Assembly (NCBI GenBank): GCA_015680905.1
Contig: CM027384.1
Location: 63,991,001-64,055,000 of the forward strand
Direction of reading: 5' to 3'
Source of the DNA: Coptis chinensis
Lineage: Eukaryota; Streptophyta; Magnoliopsida; Ranunculales; Ranunculaceae
Length of the DNA: 64,000 bases
The position numbers were made by a program, and so were the translations under genes. A model generated the notes under the pieces. It saw nothing but the letters and a program-made list of their open reading frames with translations. It had not been told where the DNA came from and ran no database searches. How positions within the stretch are numbered: the stretch's first letter is position 1; every line of letters begins with the position of its first letter. Shown here in pieces: positions 35,620 through 47,108 of this stretch.

Positions 35620-36462
35620 TTAGACAGCGAAAGCACATTTTGCCGGGTTGAGTTTCATGCAATACTCTCGGAGAATGTCAAATGCACGTTTCAGGTGGGA
35701 TAGATGATCTCCACTTCTTAGGCTTTTGATCAAGAGGTCATCTACATATACCTCCATAATGTCGCCTATCAATCCCTCAAACATCTTGTTTTCCAAACGT
35801 TGGTACATGGCTCCCGCATTTTTCAGTCCAAATGACATGACTTGATAACAATACAGGCCATCCTCGGTTGTGAAACTAGCATGCTTATGGTCTTCCTCAT
35901 GCAATGGGATCTGGTTGTAGCCAGACGACCCATCTGTAAAAGATAACAATTCATGTCCAGCCGTCGCATCCACCAATTTGTCAATCCATGGCAGAGGGTA
36001 ACTGTCTTTTGGACACGTGCGGTTCAGATCTATGAAGTCGATACAGCTCCATGACCCATTCTTCTTACATACTGGGACAATATTAGAAATCTAGGTGGGG
36101 AAATTGATTTCCCTGACAAAATTAGTTGTCTTTAGCTTTTCAGCCTTGGCTTTTACTGCTTTAGATATGTCAGCACCTATTTTTCTCAATTTTAATTTGA
36201 CTACTATTGCATCACTGCAGACATTGAGCTGGTGGCATGCCACATGGGGGTCAATTCTTGGCATTTCTTTGAATAACCATGCAAACATGTCTTTGTGTTC
36301 TCTAAGGAAGTGTATCAGAGCATGGCGCTCTTCAAAACTCAATAAGGTGCCGATGAAAGTGGTTTTGGGCGAGCGAGCTCCCACAATTTCCACTTCCTCT
36401 AACGGCTCCAGTGAAGGGGGATCCTCCTCTCTGTTGACCAGGTCAGAGAGAGGGGGATCCAA
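35620..36462 (-). pseudogene. Gypsy-2 reverse transcriptase, with a stop between two parts
   Basis: The N-terminal part 36462-36091 carries DMFAWLFKEMPRIDPHVACH and ends at FVREINFPT, followed by a stop. The frame continues through 36090-35977 (SNIVPVCKK-like and DFIDLNRTC-like sequence) to LLSFTDGSSGYNQIPLHEED, SFGLKNAGAMYQRLENKMFE and the catalytic MEVYVDDLLIKS. The RT core that is missing from Gypsy-1 is kept here. Confidence 0.9.
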
Positions 36463-36471
36463 CTGTAATTG

Positions 36472-37080
36472 CTATTTGGTGGGTTGCCCCACCTCCATTG
36501 GTTCAAAAGGGAGTGGGGACTGCTTTGTCGCCAGAGCATAGCATGTTTTGGTAGCCACCTGATCTCCTCTGATTGTCTCAAATTTTCCATTATGTGAGAA
36601 TTTTAGACATTGGTGATAGGGTGTGTTAGCTTTTACCACAACAAAATTTATGATGAGGGCTACTGGATCAGTAGCTACGGGTAGCTGGATCTCCTCAACT
36701 GTTAGAGCTTTGTCTCTACTGAATCCATACAAGTTGGAGTTGGTGGCGACCATCTCAGAGTCAGGAATCTGCAGTTTTTTGAATGTGTCATAGTATAACA
36801 CATCGGCTGAACTTCCTAGATCAACCAATATGCGATGTAAATTGTAATCTCTAAAAGGAAATGTAAGAACCAGTGTATCCTTATGTGGACTCTGGATGCT
36901 GAGACAGTCAGCCTTAGTGAAAAGGAAGAGTGGATCTTTGTAGGGTAACACGTTGACTTGAGCACAATCCGTAGTCAATTTGCTATTCATGATCCTTATT
37001 TGCTTAGCGACACGCATTTGGTATTGCGCGCCTTTTTCTGTGACATGTCCACTTCGCTTGCTTGCCTTTCCTGAAATCAT
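36472..37080 (-). pseudogene. Gypsy-2 protease region
   Basis: The frame reads MISGKASKRSG, then RILVDLGSSADVLYYDTFKK, the aspartic protease active site with the family's usual SSADVL continuation, then YGFSRDKALTVEEIQLPVAT and YHQCLKFSHNGKFETIRGDQ. Open for 202 codons, so this part is well preserved. Confidence 0.87.
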
Positions 37081-37435
37081 GTTTATCTGGAGCCGACCAT
37101 TGAGTGGTCCAAGATTGGGGATCCCGAATCGGCGTCGTCGATCTCCTCATGTTGTCTTCGCGTTCACTGCTCATGTGCTACTCTGGCCGCTTCAAATATG
37201 TACCCCCCTTTCAATCAGATCCTGTAGTTCATTTTTCAGGGTCCTACAGGCCTTAGTACTGTGACCCTTACTCTTGTGGAACTTGCAGTAGGTCCTCTAG
37301 TCTCTGGTTCCCAGAGAGCCTGGCTTGAGTGGAGCTGGTCATTTGAGGTAGCTCTGGTTCTTGATCGAGTCTAGGACCTCGTCTGGCATTTTGTTCAGAG
37401 GGGCAAAGTTTATGTCCATCGAGGTAAGAGCTTCT
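37081..37435 (-). other. Gypsy-2 gag-protease junction
   Basis: On the minus strand this continues the 3' part of gag with frame breaks. No intact domain is seen. Confidence 0.5.
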
Positions 37436-38068
37436 TCAGCTCCTTCCATCTGAGGCTTCTTTTGTGGTTTTCCATCTCCATTGCTGGCTACATTTTAGTA
37501 CTGCCCTCTGGCGACCACGATGATGGTCTCTCTTTGACTTTTGAGGTGAAGAATTCCCGTTCCCCTCTCGTGGGACCACAGGCATTGTCTGATTAGTCTT
37601 CTTTGCTTCTTGACGTATGTTCAGGACATCCTTCTCCCACCCTGCATGAGTTTCTACACTGTCTAGGAGTTCCTCCAAATCACAGGGTGGTTTCTTGGAG
37701 AGGGACCCGAATAAGGCGTTGTTTTCATCCAACCCTTGTTTGAAAGATATTATAGCAATCTGTTCGTCACAAGACTCTATCTGGATTGAAATTTCCATAA
37801 ACCATTGCATGTGGGACCTCAATGCCTCTCCGTCCTTTTTATTAATGTTGAATAGTGCATCGATCCATTTTGGTTGGTGCTTATTGCACGAGTACCTGTC
37901 AATAAAGGTCCTAAACAGTTCCTCTGAGGACCTGATCTGCTGCTCAGGTAACCTGTGATACCATTGGAGCGTAGACCCAGATAGGGAAGCTTTGAATTCT
38001 TGACACATGACATGGTCATACCTTTCATATTGTCCCATGGTGGCACGATATCTGAATACGTGAACCAC
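37436..38068 (-). CDS. Gypsy-2 gag core
   Basis: The open frame of 210 codons contains MCQEFKASLSGSTLQWYHRL, FRTFIDRYSCNKHQPKWIDA and EALRSHMQWFMEISIQIESC, the Retrotrans_gag pattern, then a basic tail (SPQKSKRDHHRGRQ). The true N-terminus lies further right, in another frame across a gap, so the ATG at 38066-38068 is not necessarily the start. Confidence 0.82.
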   Translation of the reverse strand: MVHVFRYRATMGQYERYDHVMCQEFKASLSGSTLQWYHRLPEQQIRSSEELFRTFIDRYSCNKHQPKWIDALFNINKKDGEALRSHMQWFMEISIQIESCDEQIAIISFKQGLDENNALFGSLSKKPPCDLEELLDSVETHAGWEKDVLNIRQEAKKTNQTMPVVPREGNGNSSPQKSKRDHHRGRQRAVLKCSQQWRWKTTKEASDGRS

Positions 38069-38921
38069 CAGATCTGACTTGCCACTGAAGACACTGAAAT
38101 TCGGTTATCTGTAACCGTGGGGATAGGGATTTCTCATTACTCGTGATGCGAAAGGAGATCGATCTGCCTACCGCCATTATAGTGGATTAAACAAGGGAGT
38201 CTTGCATTTTTCTTCCTTTACCGGTCATCCTATGCATCTAACGAATCAGGTCATTTTTCTCAGTCTCCCATGCGCTTTCTTTGGTAGTAAGCCTTTTATT
38301 CTGGATTTCTTTTCGGTGTCGGGGGTTGACATCACGATCCTGGTCAGTTGACTATGATTCTGATGTCATATCTGAGTTCTCATCAGAATTAATGTACTCT
38401 GATTCTGATGGTCCGTGCCGAACTGGATCCCCACACCTTGGGTTCCTAGCTCGACCGCCCTCTGGAAGGCCATCTCTATCGAGATCGATAAACGGCTCCT
38501 TCCCTGTGTTAGATTGATACAAATGCCTTAGCAGCTGTACCTCTCGCTCAAGGTTACTTCTTTGCTATTCCAGAGCCTGTACCGCTTGGCTTGCCTAAAT
38601 AGACTCTAGGTTGGTAAGAATAACATTCTTACCATTTTAGCTCTCTCCTTGAGCATCATTTCTAGGGCCTACACCGGGAGCAATTGGCCCGTCGGTGCTA
38701 GTTACCTGTCCTTGAAGGGGATTACTCAAATCATGGTGATCGACATTCTCCCCACTTTCAGGCATCTCGTGCTCTTCTTCTCTGACAGCGATACTGCGGG
38801 TGGAAGCGCCACCCTTTGTTTTCTTTACTCCTGCCATCATAACAGTAAGAGTTTTTAAACTAAATCAGTCGTTCGAAACGAATGTTTACCTGCTATCGTC
38901 TCCACAGACGGCACCAAAAGA
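38069..38921 (-). other. Gypsy-2 5' untranslated and gag N-terminal region, with primer-binding site
   Basis: On the element's strand, the sequence just inside the 5' LTR reads TCTTTTGGTGCCGTCTGTGG, a primer-binding site of the same TGGxGCCGTCTG type as in Gypsy-1. The rest holds a short open frame with MPESGENVDHHDLSNPLQGQ (38637-38840) and stops. Confidence 0.65.
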
Positions 38922-40746
38922 TGTAAGGGAATTTCTGAGTATCCCCTGATCTTCCTCTGTGCCTTTTGATTTGGAGCCTCTTTCTCAACAGAGAAGGGAT
39001 GAAATGATTTAGAGTTCAGGGTTGAACCGCCTGGTGCCTGCCTACATATCTCCTTGTTTATTTAGAAGAATCAAACCCCATTTTGCGTAGTTCCTAAGAG
39101 CAAATCCATATGGTTTATATAGGAAAAGCTTTGAGAGTCCTAGGATTAGGGTTCACCTCACCACTTGTGAGTTCCCTTCCATCTTTGGACTCTGTCTTCC
39201 TATTAGGAATCCTCTCCTTATGGAAGTCTGAATCTATACCGTATCTTATTAGAGGTAGGTTTCCTTGTTGATCATAATATCCCATCATATATAGGAAGAT
39301 TAAATCTAAAAGGTAACTCTTAAAGATATGTCATTAGGATTCCTTCCTTATCATCAAAGATCGCCCTTTTCAATTTCCTTCTGTTTAGAAACTGTCAATA
39401 TCAGTTCCTAACGACTTGGAGAACTATTATGCTTAGAGGCGATTAATCACATGCCTAGCACATGCTTACTAAACACTCGTGATAAACACGAGATTACTTA
39501 TTCATAGAACTGATCCGATGGCTCTCGTCTCATTCTGGGCATCTATAGTCCTGGGTCATTTCCTTCCCACGTCTCATTTAGTTAGGGGTGCTAATGGGTA
39601 CCTGATTATCCGAAACCGAACCGAAACCGAATGTTCCGGTTTTGGGTATTAAAAAATTAGACCCATTTAAAATGGGTCATTAAAAACCGAACCGATAAAG
39701 AACCGAAACTGTTGAACTGAATAGTAAAAAACCTGTGGGTACCTGAACCGAAACCAAAACCGATTATTATGATTTCGATATTTAAAATTTAGTATTATAT
39801 TACATTTAAGATAATCAAACTCATACATTATAATATAAAATATATTTTTTACGTGTAAAAGTCTATTAAATATATATAGCATAATAGTGAATGTGTATTG
39901 TTAAATGTATATTTTATAACTATACGTTAAACAAGTGTATCATAGATGTTAATAATAATGTCAACGTGTATATAATGAATTAACTAATACATTTTATATT
40001 TATTAATTTATGGACGTGTATATTTAAATAAGATATACATGCTTGATATATTGTGGTACACGCACTTATTATAAACCAATATATAGTGTTCATGTTAAAA
40101 ATTAGTGATGAGATGTAATTGTAAGACGCATGTACTCGCATGTTCGATTTAAAATGCGAGTTAATACACGTGTACAAATATATGTGTATGCACGTAAAAT
40201 ATATCAAGGTAACAAATATATGTGATTGCACGTGTACACGATCGAGTTAATACAAGGAAACAAATATATGTGTATGCACGTAAAAAAAAATCAAAATTAT
40301 AAGGTTAGATATTTGATTATTTTAATTTCTATATCAAAGGTTTAAATTATCACATGAATTGTAAATGTTTTAACGTGTATAATTGATACGTATTCATAAA
40401 TTGATGTAAATATGATTGTTGATACATCACTAATTATATATAAAATATTATCATGTAGGAAAATAAAAAAAATAAAAATAAAAATAAATTTTAGTGTTTA
40501 AATGATTGAAATTATTTAATAATCATAATAAATAATAAAGACCCGAATTAGAACCGAAACCGATAAAAACCCGTGGGTTTTTATGGTTTTGGGTTGGGTT
40601 CTATAATTCTCATACTAAAACCGTTGAGAACCGAAATCGATAAAACCACAAATAGTAAAACCTAAACCCAAACCGCTAAGACCCGACCCAAAACCGACCC
40701 GTTGGCACCACTACATTTAGTTAGTGACGAGAAATCCCCCCCTATA
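38922..40746 (-). repeat. Gypsy-2 5' LTR, interrupted by a hAT element
   Basis: 38922-39582 and 40714-40746 together make one LTR of about 686 bp matching 28529-29209. The gap is the hAT insertion at 39583-40713 with its CATTTAGT duplication. Confidence 0.93.
39583..40713. mobile_element. Non-autonomous hAT element in the Gypsy-2 LTR
   Basis: The ends TAGGGGTGCTAATGGG and, inverted, TAGTGGTGCCAACGGG form the TIRs. CATTTAGT occurs on both sides (39575-39582, 40714-40721), a perfect 8-bp duplication, and the uninterrupted LTR copy shows the empty site. The sub-terminal regions are rich in CCGAAACCGAACCG-type words in inverted arrangement. The middle is very AT-rich, with repeated ATATGTGTATGCACGTA. 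1,131 bp, no transposase. Confidence 0.95.
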
Positions 40747-41197
40747 GAAACCATGCTGGTGCCAAATCCCTGGCCCACAAAGCAATTGCCCAAGGATAAT
40801 ACTAGCCAGGAATGCACATTGAAACAAAGAAATATGTTCTCAAGTGCGTCCAATGCCTGAAGTTTGGCCACAACCACCTTCGTCCAGTATGAGAGTTGAT
40901 TAATATCGCCAGCCCATGGCCTTTTCATATGTGGGGCTTGGACATCATGGGACCAATCATCCCGCAAAGAAGGACAGAGCTGAAATATGTCCTAGCTGCA
41001 ACAGATTACTTCACAAAGTGGGTCGAGGCAATCTCATTAGTGCAAATCAAAAAAATCAATGTCACCAACTTCATATGGACCAACATAATCACAAAGTTTA
41101 GATTGCCTCACACCTTAATCATGGACAACATATCGCAATTCGCAGGTAAGCAAACCAAAGCATTCTTACAAAAGTGGCACATCAACCAGGAGTTTTA
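40747..41197 (+). pseudogene. Gypsy-1 integrase, middle part between Gypsy-2 and CACTA-2
   Basis: It resumes directly after Gypsy-2's GAAAC as HAGAKSLAHKAIAQ, completing the HHCC zinc domain (KYVLKCVQCLKFGHNH), then the core WPFHMWGLDIMGP (first catalytic Asp) and LIMDNISQFAGKQTKAF (second Asp), ending KWHINQEF at the CACTA-2 border. Stops interrupt the zinc domain. Confidence 0.88.
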
Positions 41198-41352
41198 AAC
41201 TACTACAGAATAACACATATACCATGGTCAATAAGAACGTTTATACCACGGTTCTTCCAAAAACCGTGGGAAATACTTATATACCACAGCCGAAATTTCT
41301 TTGGTCATTGGTTTACTAGTATATGCCACAGTTACATGAAAACCGTGGGATA

Positions 41353-42905
41353 AGGCTGTGTTTGATAACACCATTTGTCACGGCAAATTGTGGCAAATGC
41401 AAAAAATCACCCATTTGCCGCTGTTTGATACATTTTTCAATCGGTGGCGAATTATATCCAAATTTGCCATATTCCTTGATTTGCCACCATTTTCATGGCA
41501 AAATTTTCTTTGGGGTGAGGTATGTAAAAGCAAATTTTGCCACGCCAAAACAACACACAAATTTTCCACCAACAAAAAAAAGAAAACCAAAAAGAGCCCG
41601 ATAACATATTTCCAAAACCCAACCCACCTTTGCCAGTTCGCTTGCCTTCAACATCAAACCATTGAGCTGCAATTCTCTCACGATGAGTAAATCTCCTCAT
41701 CTCCTTTAACAGGTTCGTTCCTCGATTTCTTCTCATCTCTTCTTGTATATAATTTTCTTATAATAATTAAAAGTAAGAGTGGGGTTATGTGTTTCATCAA
41801 ATTTCATTGTGTCACAACTCATTTGGAAGTTTAACATCGCCCCATTTCAAAATTTGATATGTTTAGGGTTAGGGATTATTCAATTTGTTGACTTTTTAAG
41901 CTGAAACCATTGTAGGTTTCTTAGTTTACTTTCTCTGCCTTTGGTTTTAATTTGTCGATGAGTGCTTTGAGAAGTGAAAATATCGGCAGCCGGGTTTTCT
42001 TCTACTTGTACAATTCAAAGATAACTCAAATTTGTCGCTGAGTCTTTGCTGTGTTTCCATTTCTTTCTTGGATGACAAACCCTACTCTCTCTTTGGCCTT
42101 TCAAAGATTTTCTCATTTGCTGCTTCCAACGAGGTAAAACAATTGATATAAATTTCTTTGTTTGCTGTATTATCACTCAATTTCTCTGTACCATGTGGTC
42201 TATCATCATTTTGAGAATTTCAATCTTGAAGCAATGGGTGAAGCAAATTATTAAAATTCAAGCTACTTATGAGTTACTTATAGATGGGGAAAAACGAAGG
42301 CAATACGATAATGAGCACATAAATGTTGTATATAGTTGTTGTCATAAATTGTTAAATTTTTTGTAAGTACTGTTAGTTTCTAGTGTTAGACCTTTGTTTC
42401 CTGATTGATATATATATTATATGGATCGATTAGTTACTTAGCTAGTGAAGGACTCGTTAGACTTTTAATAAGTTATGAATAGAAAACTTGTTACCTTGTT
42501 GGGCAGCATATTCAGGGGGAAAAAGTGAAGGGTTATGGTTTGTATGTTAAGGTGAGTTCTAGGTGGAGTGAAGGGTTATCCTCATCTCTAGGCTTGTGCA
42601 TCCTACCTAGTATATGAACACAGTATATAAACCTGACCTTATCAGTTTAAGGAATAAAGTAGTTCCCCCTACCCCTCACTACCAGATAATTTTCTGCTAT
42701 AGATATTGATGAGTATGTACTATATCTAACACCTGGGCTTAATTTGTTTTTCTGTCATAGTCTACTAGATAATTGTAGAAGTCAGGGAGGCAGCAGAAAT
42801 TTGGTTGAGAGGATCACTCAGTACACCTCCTCTCAGTTGCACTTCTTGTAGTTATTTATATGTTGTATTTCTATCTTCATGTGTGCAGTATCTTAATGTG
42901 TGCAG
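41353..42905. other. CACTA-2 left interior, no recognised exon
   Basis: Contains words such as TTTGCCAC and its inverse around 41385-41560 and a possible leader with pyrimidine tracts near 42040-42130. Upstream exons of the B3 gene may lie here, but I cannot support any. Confidence 0.4.
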
Positions 42906-43489
42906 CGTTTACCAAATGACTTTGCCAAGACATATCTAAAAGAAGGGGTTCAGCATCTCACAATTGAAACTTCAGATGGGCGGACGTGGCCTGTTGTCAC
43001 ACCCCGAATTTCGACAGAATTCGGAAAAACATTATTTGTTCCCGACTCTTCGATCTCCGAGGTGTGACGCACTCTCAACTCCCAAAAACCCATAAACGCT
43101 TTAAATATCGCGGATAATAAAACCAATAAAAATTTTAACTTAAACAAAAGTCTTCTTCATGACAAAGATTCACAAATAAGATTAGGTTACAACTCTCCTT
43201 TCAATAACTCTTTAATAAAATTTACAAATGAAATACAAAAACATTGTCTAGACTGAAATTCTATATCACCTCAAGGAAAACAAAACAAATCCCGAGATGC
43301 TGTGCTTAACGCAAAACCACAAGCAAAGAACCACTCTTCGTCAACACTAAACCTGTCAAAACTTATCAACTATGTTCATTGAATGAACACACCCGATAAG
43401 CAAACATGCAAATCGGGTCAGCATTATAAATATGCTGGTGTGAGTAGCCCAAAAATACAACATATACTTATACCAATATATACACAAAC

Positions 43490-43680
43490 CATACGGCAGT
43501 TAGTTCCTCCACCGAGGCGCCTTAACTTTCAACAACTAATACAACATCCTTAAGTACAATAATCTCGGCAGGTAGTTCCTCCACTGAGGCGTCTTAACTT
43601 CCAACAACTAATACAACATACTATACGCATCATAAATAAAGCATGTAGTTCCTCCATCGAGGCGCCTTAGGTTCTAACTA
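43490..43680. repeat. Tandem repeat, about 73-bp unit, three copies
   Basis: TAGTTCCTCCACCGAGGCGCC followed by TTAACTTTCAACAACTAATA recurs, with changes, near 43500, 43572 and 43643. Confidence 0.8.
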
Positions 43681-44029
43681 AACAAATAACCAACCAAACA
43701 TATTACCATAATTAGATTATTTAAGGCTTTCCTTGCGTGTCCCTAAAATTCACATCGTATCTATGTCTTACCTAGTTTCCCTGGCTACCACAATCGCTAC
43801 CCAACGCCGAACATGTACATCCACATGCCTCCCTTACATAATGAGTCACTCCGTGCGTAACTACCCTGAGCGGGATGCCGCACACCAGGTAAATCCTCAC
43901 ACGGAAGCCAAATCTATGTAAGTACTGCCACTATTCGGCATAAAATATTGCGCATCTCGTTCTATATTGCGAACGGAATAATCAAGCCACTATTCGGCTA
44001 CGCCAGGAGGGCCATTCAGCTTTACTGAA

Positions 44030-44220
44030 ACGCCAAAAAGGCCAATCACATTACTTACGCCCGAAGGCCATTCAGATTAACTGAAACGCCAGAAGGGTCA
44101 ATCACATTACTTACGCCCGAAGGCCATTCAGATTAACTGAAACGCCAGAAGGGCCAATCACATTACTTACGCCCGAAGGCTATTCAGATTAACTGAAACG
44201 TCAGAAGGGCCAATCACATG
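44030..44220. repeat. Tandem repeat, 56-bp unit, about three and a half copies
   Basis: ATCACATTACTTACGCCCGA starts at 44045, 44101 and 44157. Each unit goes on with AGGCCATTCAGATTAACTGA and AACGCCAGAAGGGCCA. Confidence 0.9.
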
Positions 44221-44933
44221 AGTTGTGGTAGCTAGGTTCTAGGATTTTCGTTACGTAATTTATTCAAGTGTCATACATTAATGACTCATAATAATTCCAC
44301 TATATCACGTGCAGGTCAATTACCTTATTGCACTAAGCCACAATATTTAGAAATATCTCCATATATATCATAACCATTTTCATTCTTTCACGTGCCAACA
44401 TATTATTGCACTAAGCCACAATCCTGTGGGTAAATATCCACACATACTATACTATCTCATAGTAGCATCTCACATATAAAATAATGGAGTGTTTATACAT
44501 TAATTTCTCCAAAACTATTGCATTTAATATATACATCCCAACATATCATATAATATCACAATTGCTTCATATTATGCGATATTTTTATAGCGTTTTAGGA
44601 ATAATATATCTCCTACAGTTTCTATCTTATCACATGTCAAAAATACACAACATAAATGTCAAATCTTTCTTAGATAATGACTAACCAAATATGCAGGCTT
44701 CCACAGCATTTTATTACTACATTTGTCCATATAATATACAACATAAAACGTAGCACAATTAGACAGTCCACAGTCCACAATCAAAGCCCAAAATATATAT
44801 GCTTTACACACTACTCACGTCAAATCTAAATTAGATAAAGACCAACCAAGTTATACAATATCCGACAACATTTTATTACTACATTTGTCCATATAATCAA
44901 ATGTGTGAAAAACTGGAAAAGTCAACATTCCAC

Positions 44934-45045
44934 GGTCAAAGGTCAAAGGTCAAAGGTCAAAGGTCAAAGGTCAAAGTCAACACATCAGTGTCAAGGTCAA
45001 AGTCAACATATCATGGTCAAAGTCAACATGTCCTGGTCAAAGTCA
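44934..45045. repeat. GGTCAAA heptamer array and related GGTCAAAGTCAAC blocks
   Basis: About six perfect GGTCAAA units in a row, then degenerate GGTCAAAGTCAACATxTC units to about 45045. TTGACC on the other strand is a W-box core, but here the array is part of the LTR-like element. Confidence 0.85.
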
Positions 45046-47108
45046 AACTGTCGTTTCCGTGTTCGACAGGTCCAGGGTCATAGCCATGGTTCATGGCTAA
45101 GGGCAAAGGTGCATGGCTCATGGGCTCATGACCAAAGTAATGGTTCGGACCCAACTGGCCAAGCCCAAACCTTAGAACCCGAAAGTCTAAACATAGAAAA
45201 ACCCAAAAAGATCTATTTTAAGTCCTATGGACTGGCCCCAAGCAATATTAGAAACGGGCCCCAAAAACTTTAGACTGAACTGGCCCAAAACACCACTGAG
45301 TTCGGCCCGAAAAATCTTTAAATTAAACTGGTCCACAAAACAATCTAAGTTCTGGCCCAAAGACTTAAAACCAAACCGGCCCAACAACTAAACAAGCTAA
45401 GGCCCAAGCCTCAAGAGAAACCGACCCAGGCCCAAACCCAGGCCCAAGTCGTCATCTTCTCCATCAGTTCTCCTCCTCCTCCACCAAAACCGGCCACCCA
45501 AAAATCGGCCACCACTCTCCTCTTTATCATATCGATTTGACTCCCCATAACAAACCCAACAACATTAATGAAAACAAAAAACCCAAATCGTCCAATCCCA
45601 ACATCACCAAAACTAGATCTGGAAGAAATTCCCACCGCCATTAATGACTTCTCTTCGAGCTTTGACAGCCCACCCAAATTTGACCTTCCATCATACATCA
45701 ACAACCAAACCCACCATACAAAAACGCAATCAAAACCAACTAAACAACCACAAAGTTTTAAAGGAAAATCAAGGAGCATCGGTCGCCGCCATTAATGCTT
45801 GTTTCAAGCTCTTACGATACTCACTCGATGACCCACTACCACCATACATCAAACCCCCAACTCACAATACCAAATAATAGTTCAAACTACAAAAATGCCC
45901 CACCCTAGTATAGCAGTATCGACCCTTGGATCCGACCGCCATTGATGCCGGATTCCAAGCTTCGACATCACCTTACCAGCGTCAATACCTCATATCCAAC
46001 ACTCCACCACAGCCACCTAACCTCATTCAATCAACCAATCCACAACAAGCCTCAACGGTTTAATACAATCGACACCAAGTGTATAACCAAAAAAATAAAA
46101 TACAAACAGTTACAAATCAGGTACAGAACCATTGTTTATATACAGGACCATTGTTTTGTGTGGGCGCGAGGGCTCGCGCTCCATTAACAGGCCCAAATCA
46201 ACCTTCGACAGTTCAATCTCAAATATTCGGAGTTCAACAGATTTTAAACAGTTTTAATAACGATAGTTTTACCACTGACAGGACGAATATTAATACCAGA
46301 ATAATTAACATATTTCGTGAGATAGAAACTAATCTACTCACCTGTATGAACAGCTCGACGAATCTTCCTAGTCCGAATTGTCACGCTCCACCTCTCCCAA
46401 GAAACCGACTTCTCTCATTTTTTTAATATTTTATTTTTCTCTGAACCCTATTTTCTAGAACAATGTGTTTATATACTTGGGTCCGAAACCCAAGCCCAAC
46501 ACCGACTCGGGCCCAAAAACCAGGCCCACATGTCCCGAGTCCAATCCAGCGAATTTTGAAAATAAATAATTTAATTAATTAATTAAATAGATAAAAATGT
46601 ATTTTAAAAATACGGGCGTTACACCTGTCGTATCCTCCTCCAAAGAATACGGAAGTAGGCTAATCAAGGGCTGGAAGGAATTTGTTTTAGATAATCACTT
46701 GGAAGAAGACGATAAATGCATCTTTGAGCTTGTTGACAAGACACATAAGATTCTAAAAGTTTTTATTGATTGAGTATCTCGGAATCCCAAACAGAGTAAA
46801 AGAATTTCAGCTGACTCAAAAAGTCAAAGCTGCAAGTCTAGCTCTCTTGTTACAAACAGAGGGAAGCAAAATGATAATGCTGGAAAGAAAAGAAGCCTAT
46901 TTGACTCTAAGAAAAAGAATGGCAGCAGATTGAAAATGGAGAAGTTGATGATAAAGTTGGTTTGCCCGGTTCGGGTTGTCATTGCACACATCTTGCCGAA
47001 GTTCACATCCGAATGGGTTGACGAGGAATACCGGAATAGGGACAACAGAATCGACAAGGAACAAGAAGTTGATCCACATTTTTATGACGAAATGGCTAAC
47101 GAGTCGCG

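Larger units (their letters stand above)
28529..40746 (-). mobile_element. Gypsy-2: Ty3/Gypsy LTR retrotransposon, Tat-like, nested in Gypsy-1 on the minus strand
   Basis: LTRs at 28529-29209 and 38922-40746 (the latter split by a hAT element) share TGTA(G/A)GGGAATTT at one end, CCCCCCTA(C/T)A at the other, and long identical blocks. GAAAC flanks the element at 28524-28528 and 40747-40751. Coding order on the minus strand, from right to left, is gag, protease, RT, two RNase H regions, integrase. A multi-exon ORF set on the plus strand lies between integrase and the 3' LTR. Net length without the hAT element is about 11 kb. Frames contain several stops and the integrase has lost a catalytic Asp. 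Confidence 0.95.
42995..46623. mobile_element. 3.6-kb TG..CA element (solo LTR or LTR-derived, non-coding) inside the B3 exon
   Basis: Begins TGTCACACCCCG, ends CGGGCGTTACA, and is flanked by CCTGT on both sides (42990-42994, 46624-46628), as LTR retroelements are. No gag or pol is recognised, and the beginning is not repeated at the end. It therefore looks like one very long solo LTR or a shortened non-autonomous derivative. It contains three internal tandem arrays (about 43495-43680, 44030-44220, 44934-44980). Orientation is unknown. Confidence 0.82.
42906..47108 (+). pseudogene. B3-domain (REM-like) protein sequence inside CACTA-2, split by an LTR-type insertion
   Basis: An exon with acceptor TGTGTGCAG starts at 42906: RLPNDFAKTYLKEGVQHLTI, then ETSDGRTWPV, cut at 42994. 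Reading resumes at 46629 after the insertion and its CCTGT duplication: VSSSKEYGSRLIKGWKEFVL, then DNHLEEDDKCIFELVD and KILKVFID. Together these form a full plant B3 DNA-binding fold of the REM type (LPxxFxxxYL … GWxxFxxDNxLxxxDxCxFEL). A TGA stands directly after FID where Arg is common, probably a CGA-to-TGA change. Downstream the frame is Lys-rich (KSSSLVTNRGKQNDN, KKRSLFDSKKKNGSR) and reaches a stop at 47110-47112. Host REM proteins are nuclear, DNA-binding and often reproductive. Here the sequence lies wholly between CACTA termini, so it is transposon cargo. Confidence 0.85.

Noticed and set aside
35102-38858. Several plus-strand open frames across Gypsy-2
   Set aside because: They are shadows of the minus-strand gag-pol genes, whose motifs are clear.
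44934-44980. GGTCAAA repeats as an interstitial telomere or a functional W-box cluster
   Set aside because: The unit is not the plant telomere repeat TTTAGGG, and the array belongs to an LTR-like element with other tandem arrays. No gene start is nearby.
45411-45779. 122-codon minus-strand frame in the 3.6-kb LTR-like element
   Set aside because: Low-complexity Val/Gly/Phe composition and no gag or pol motif.
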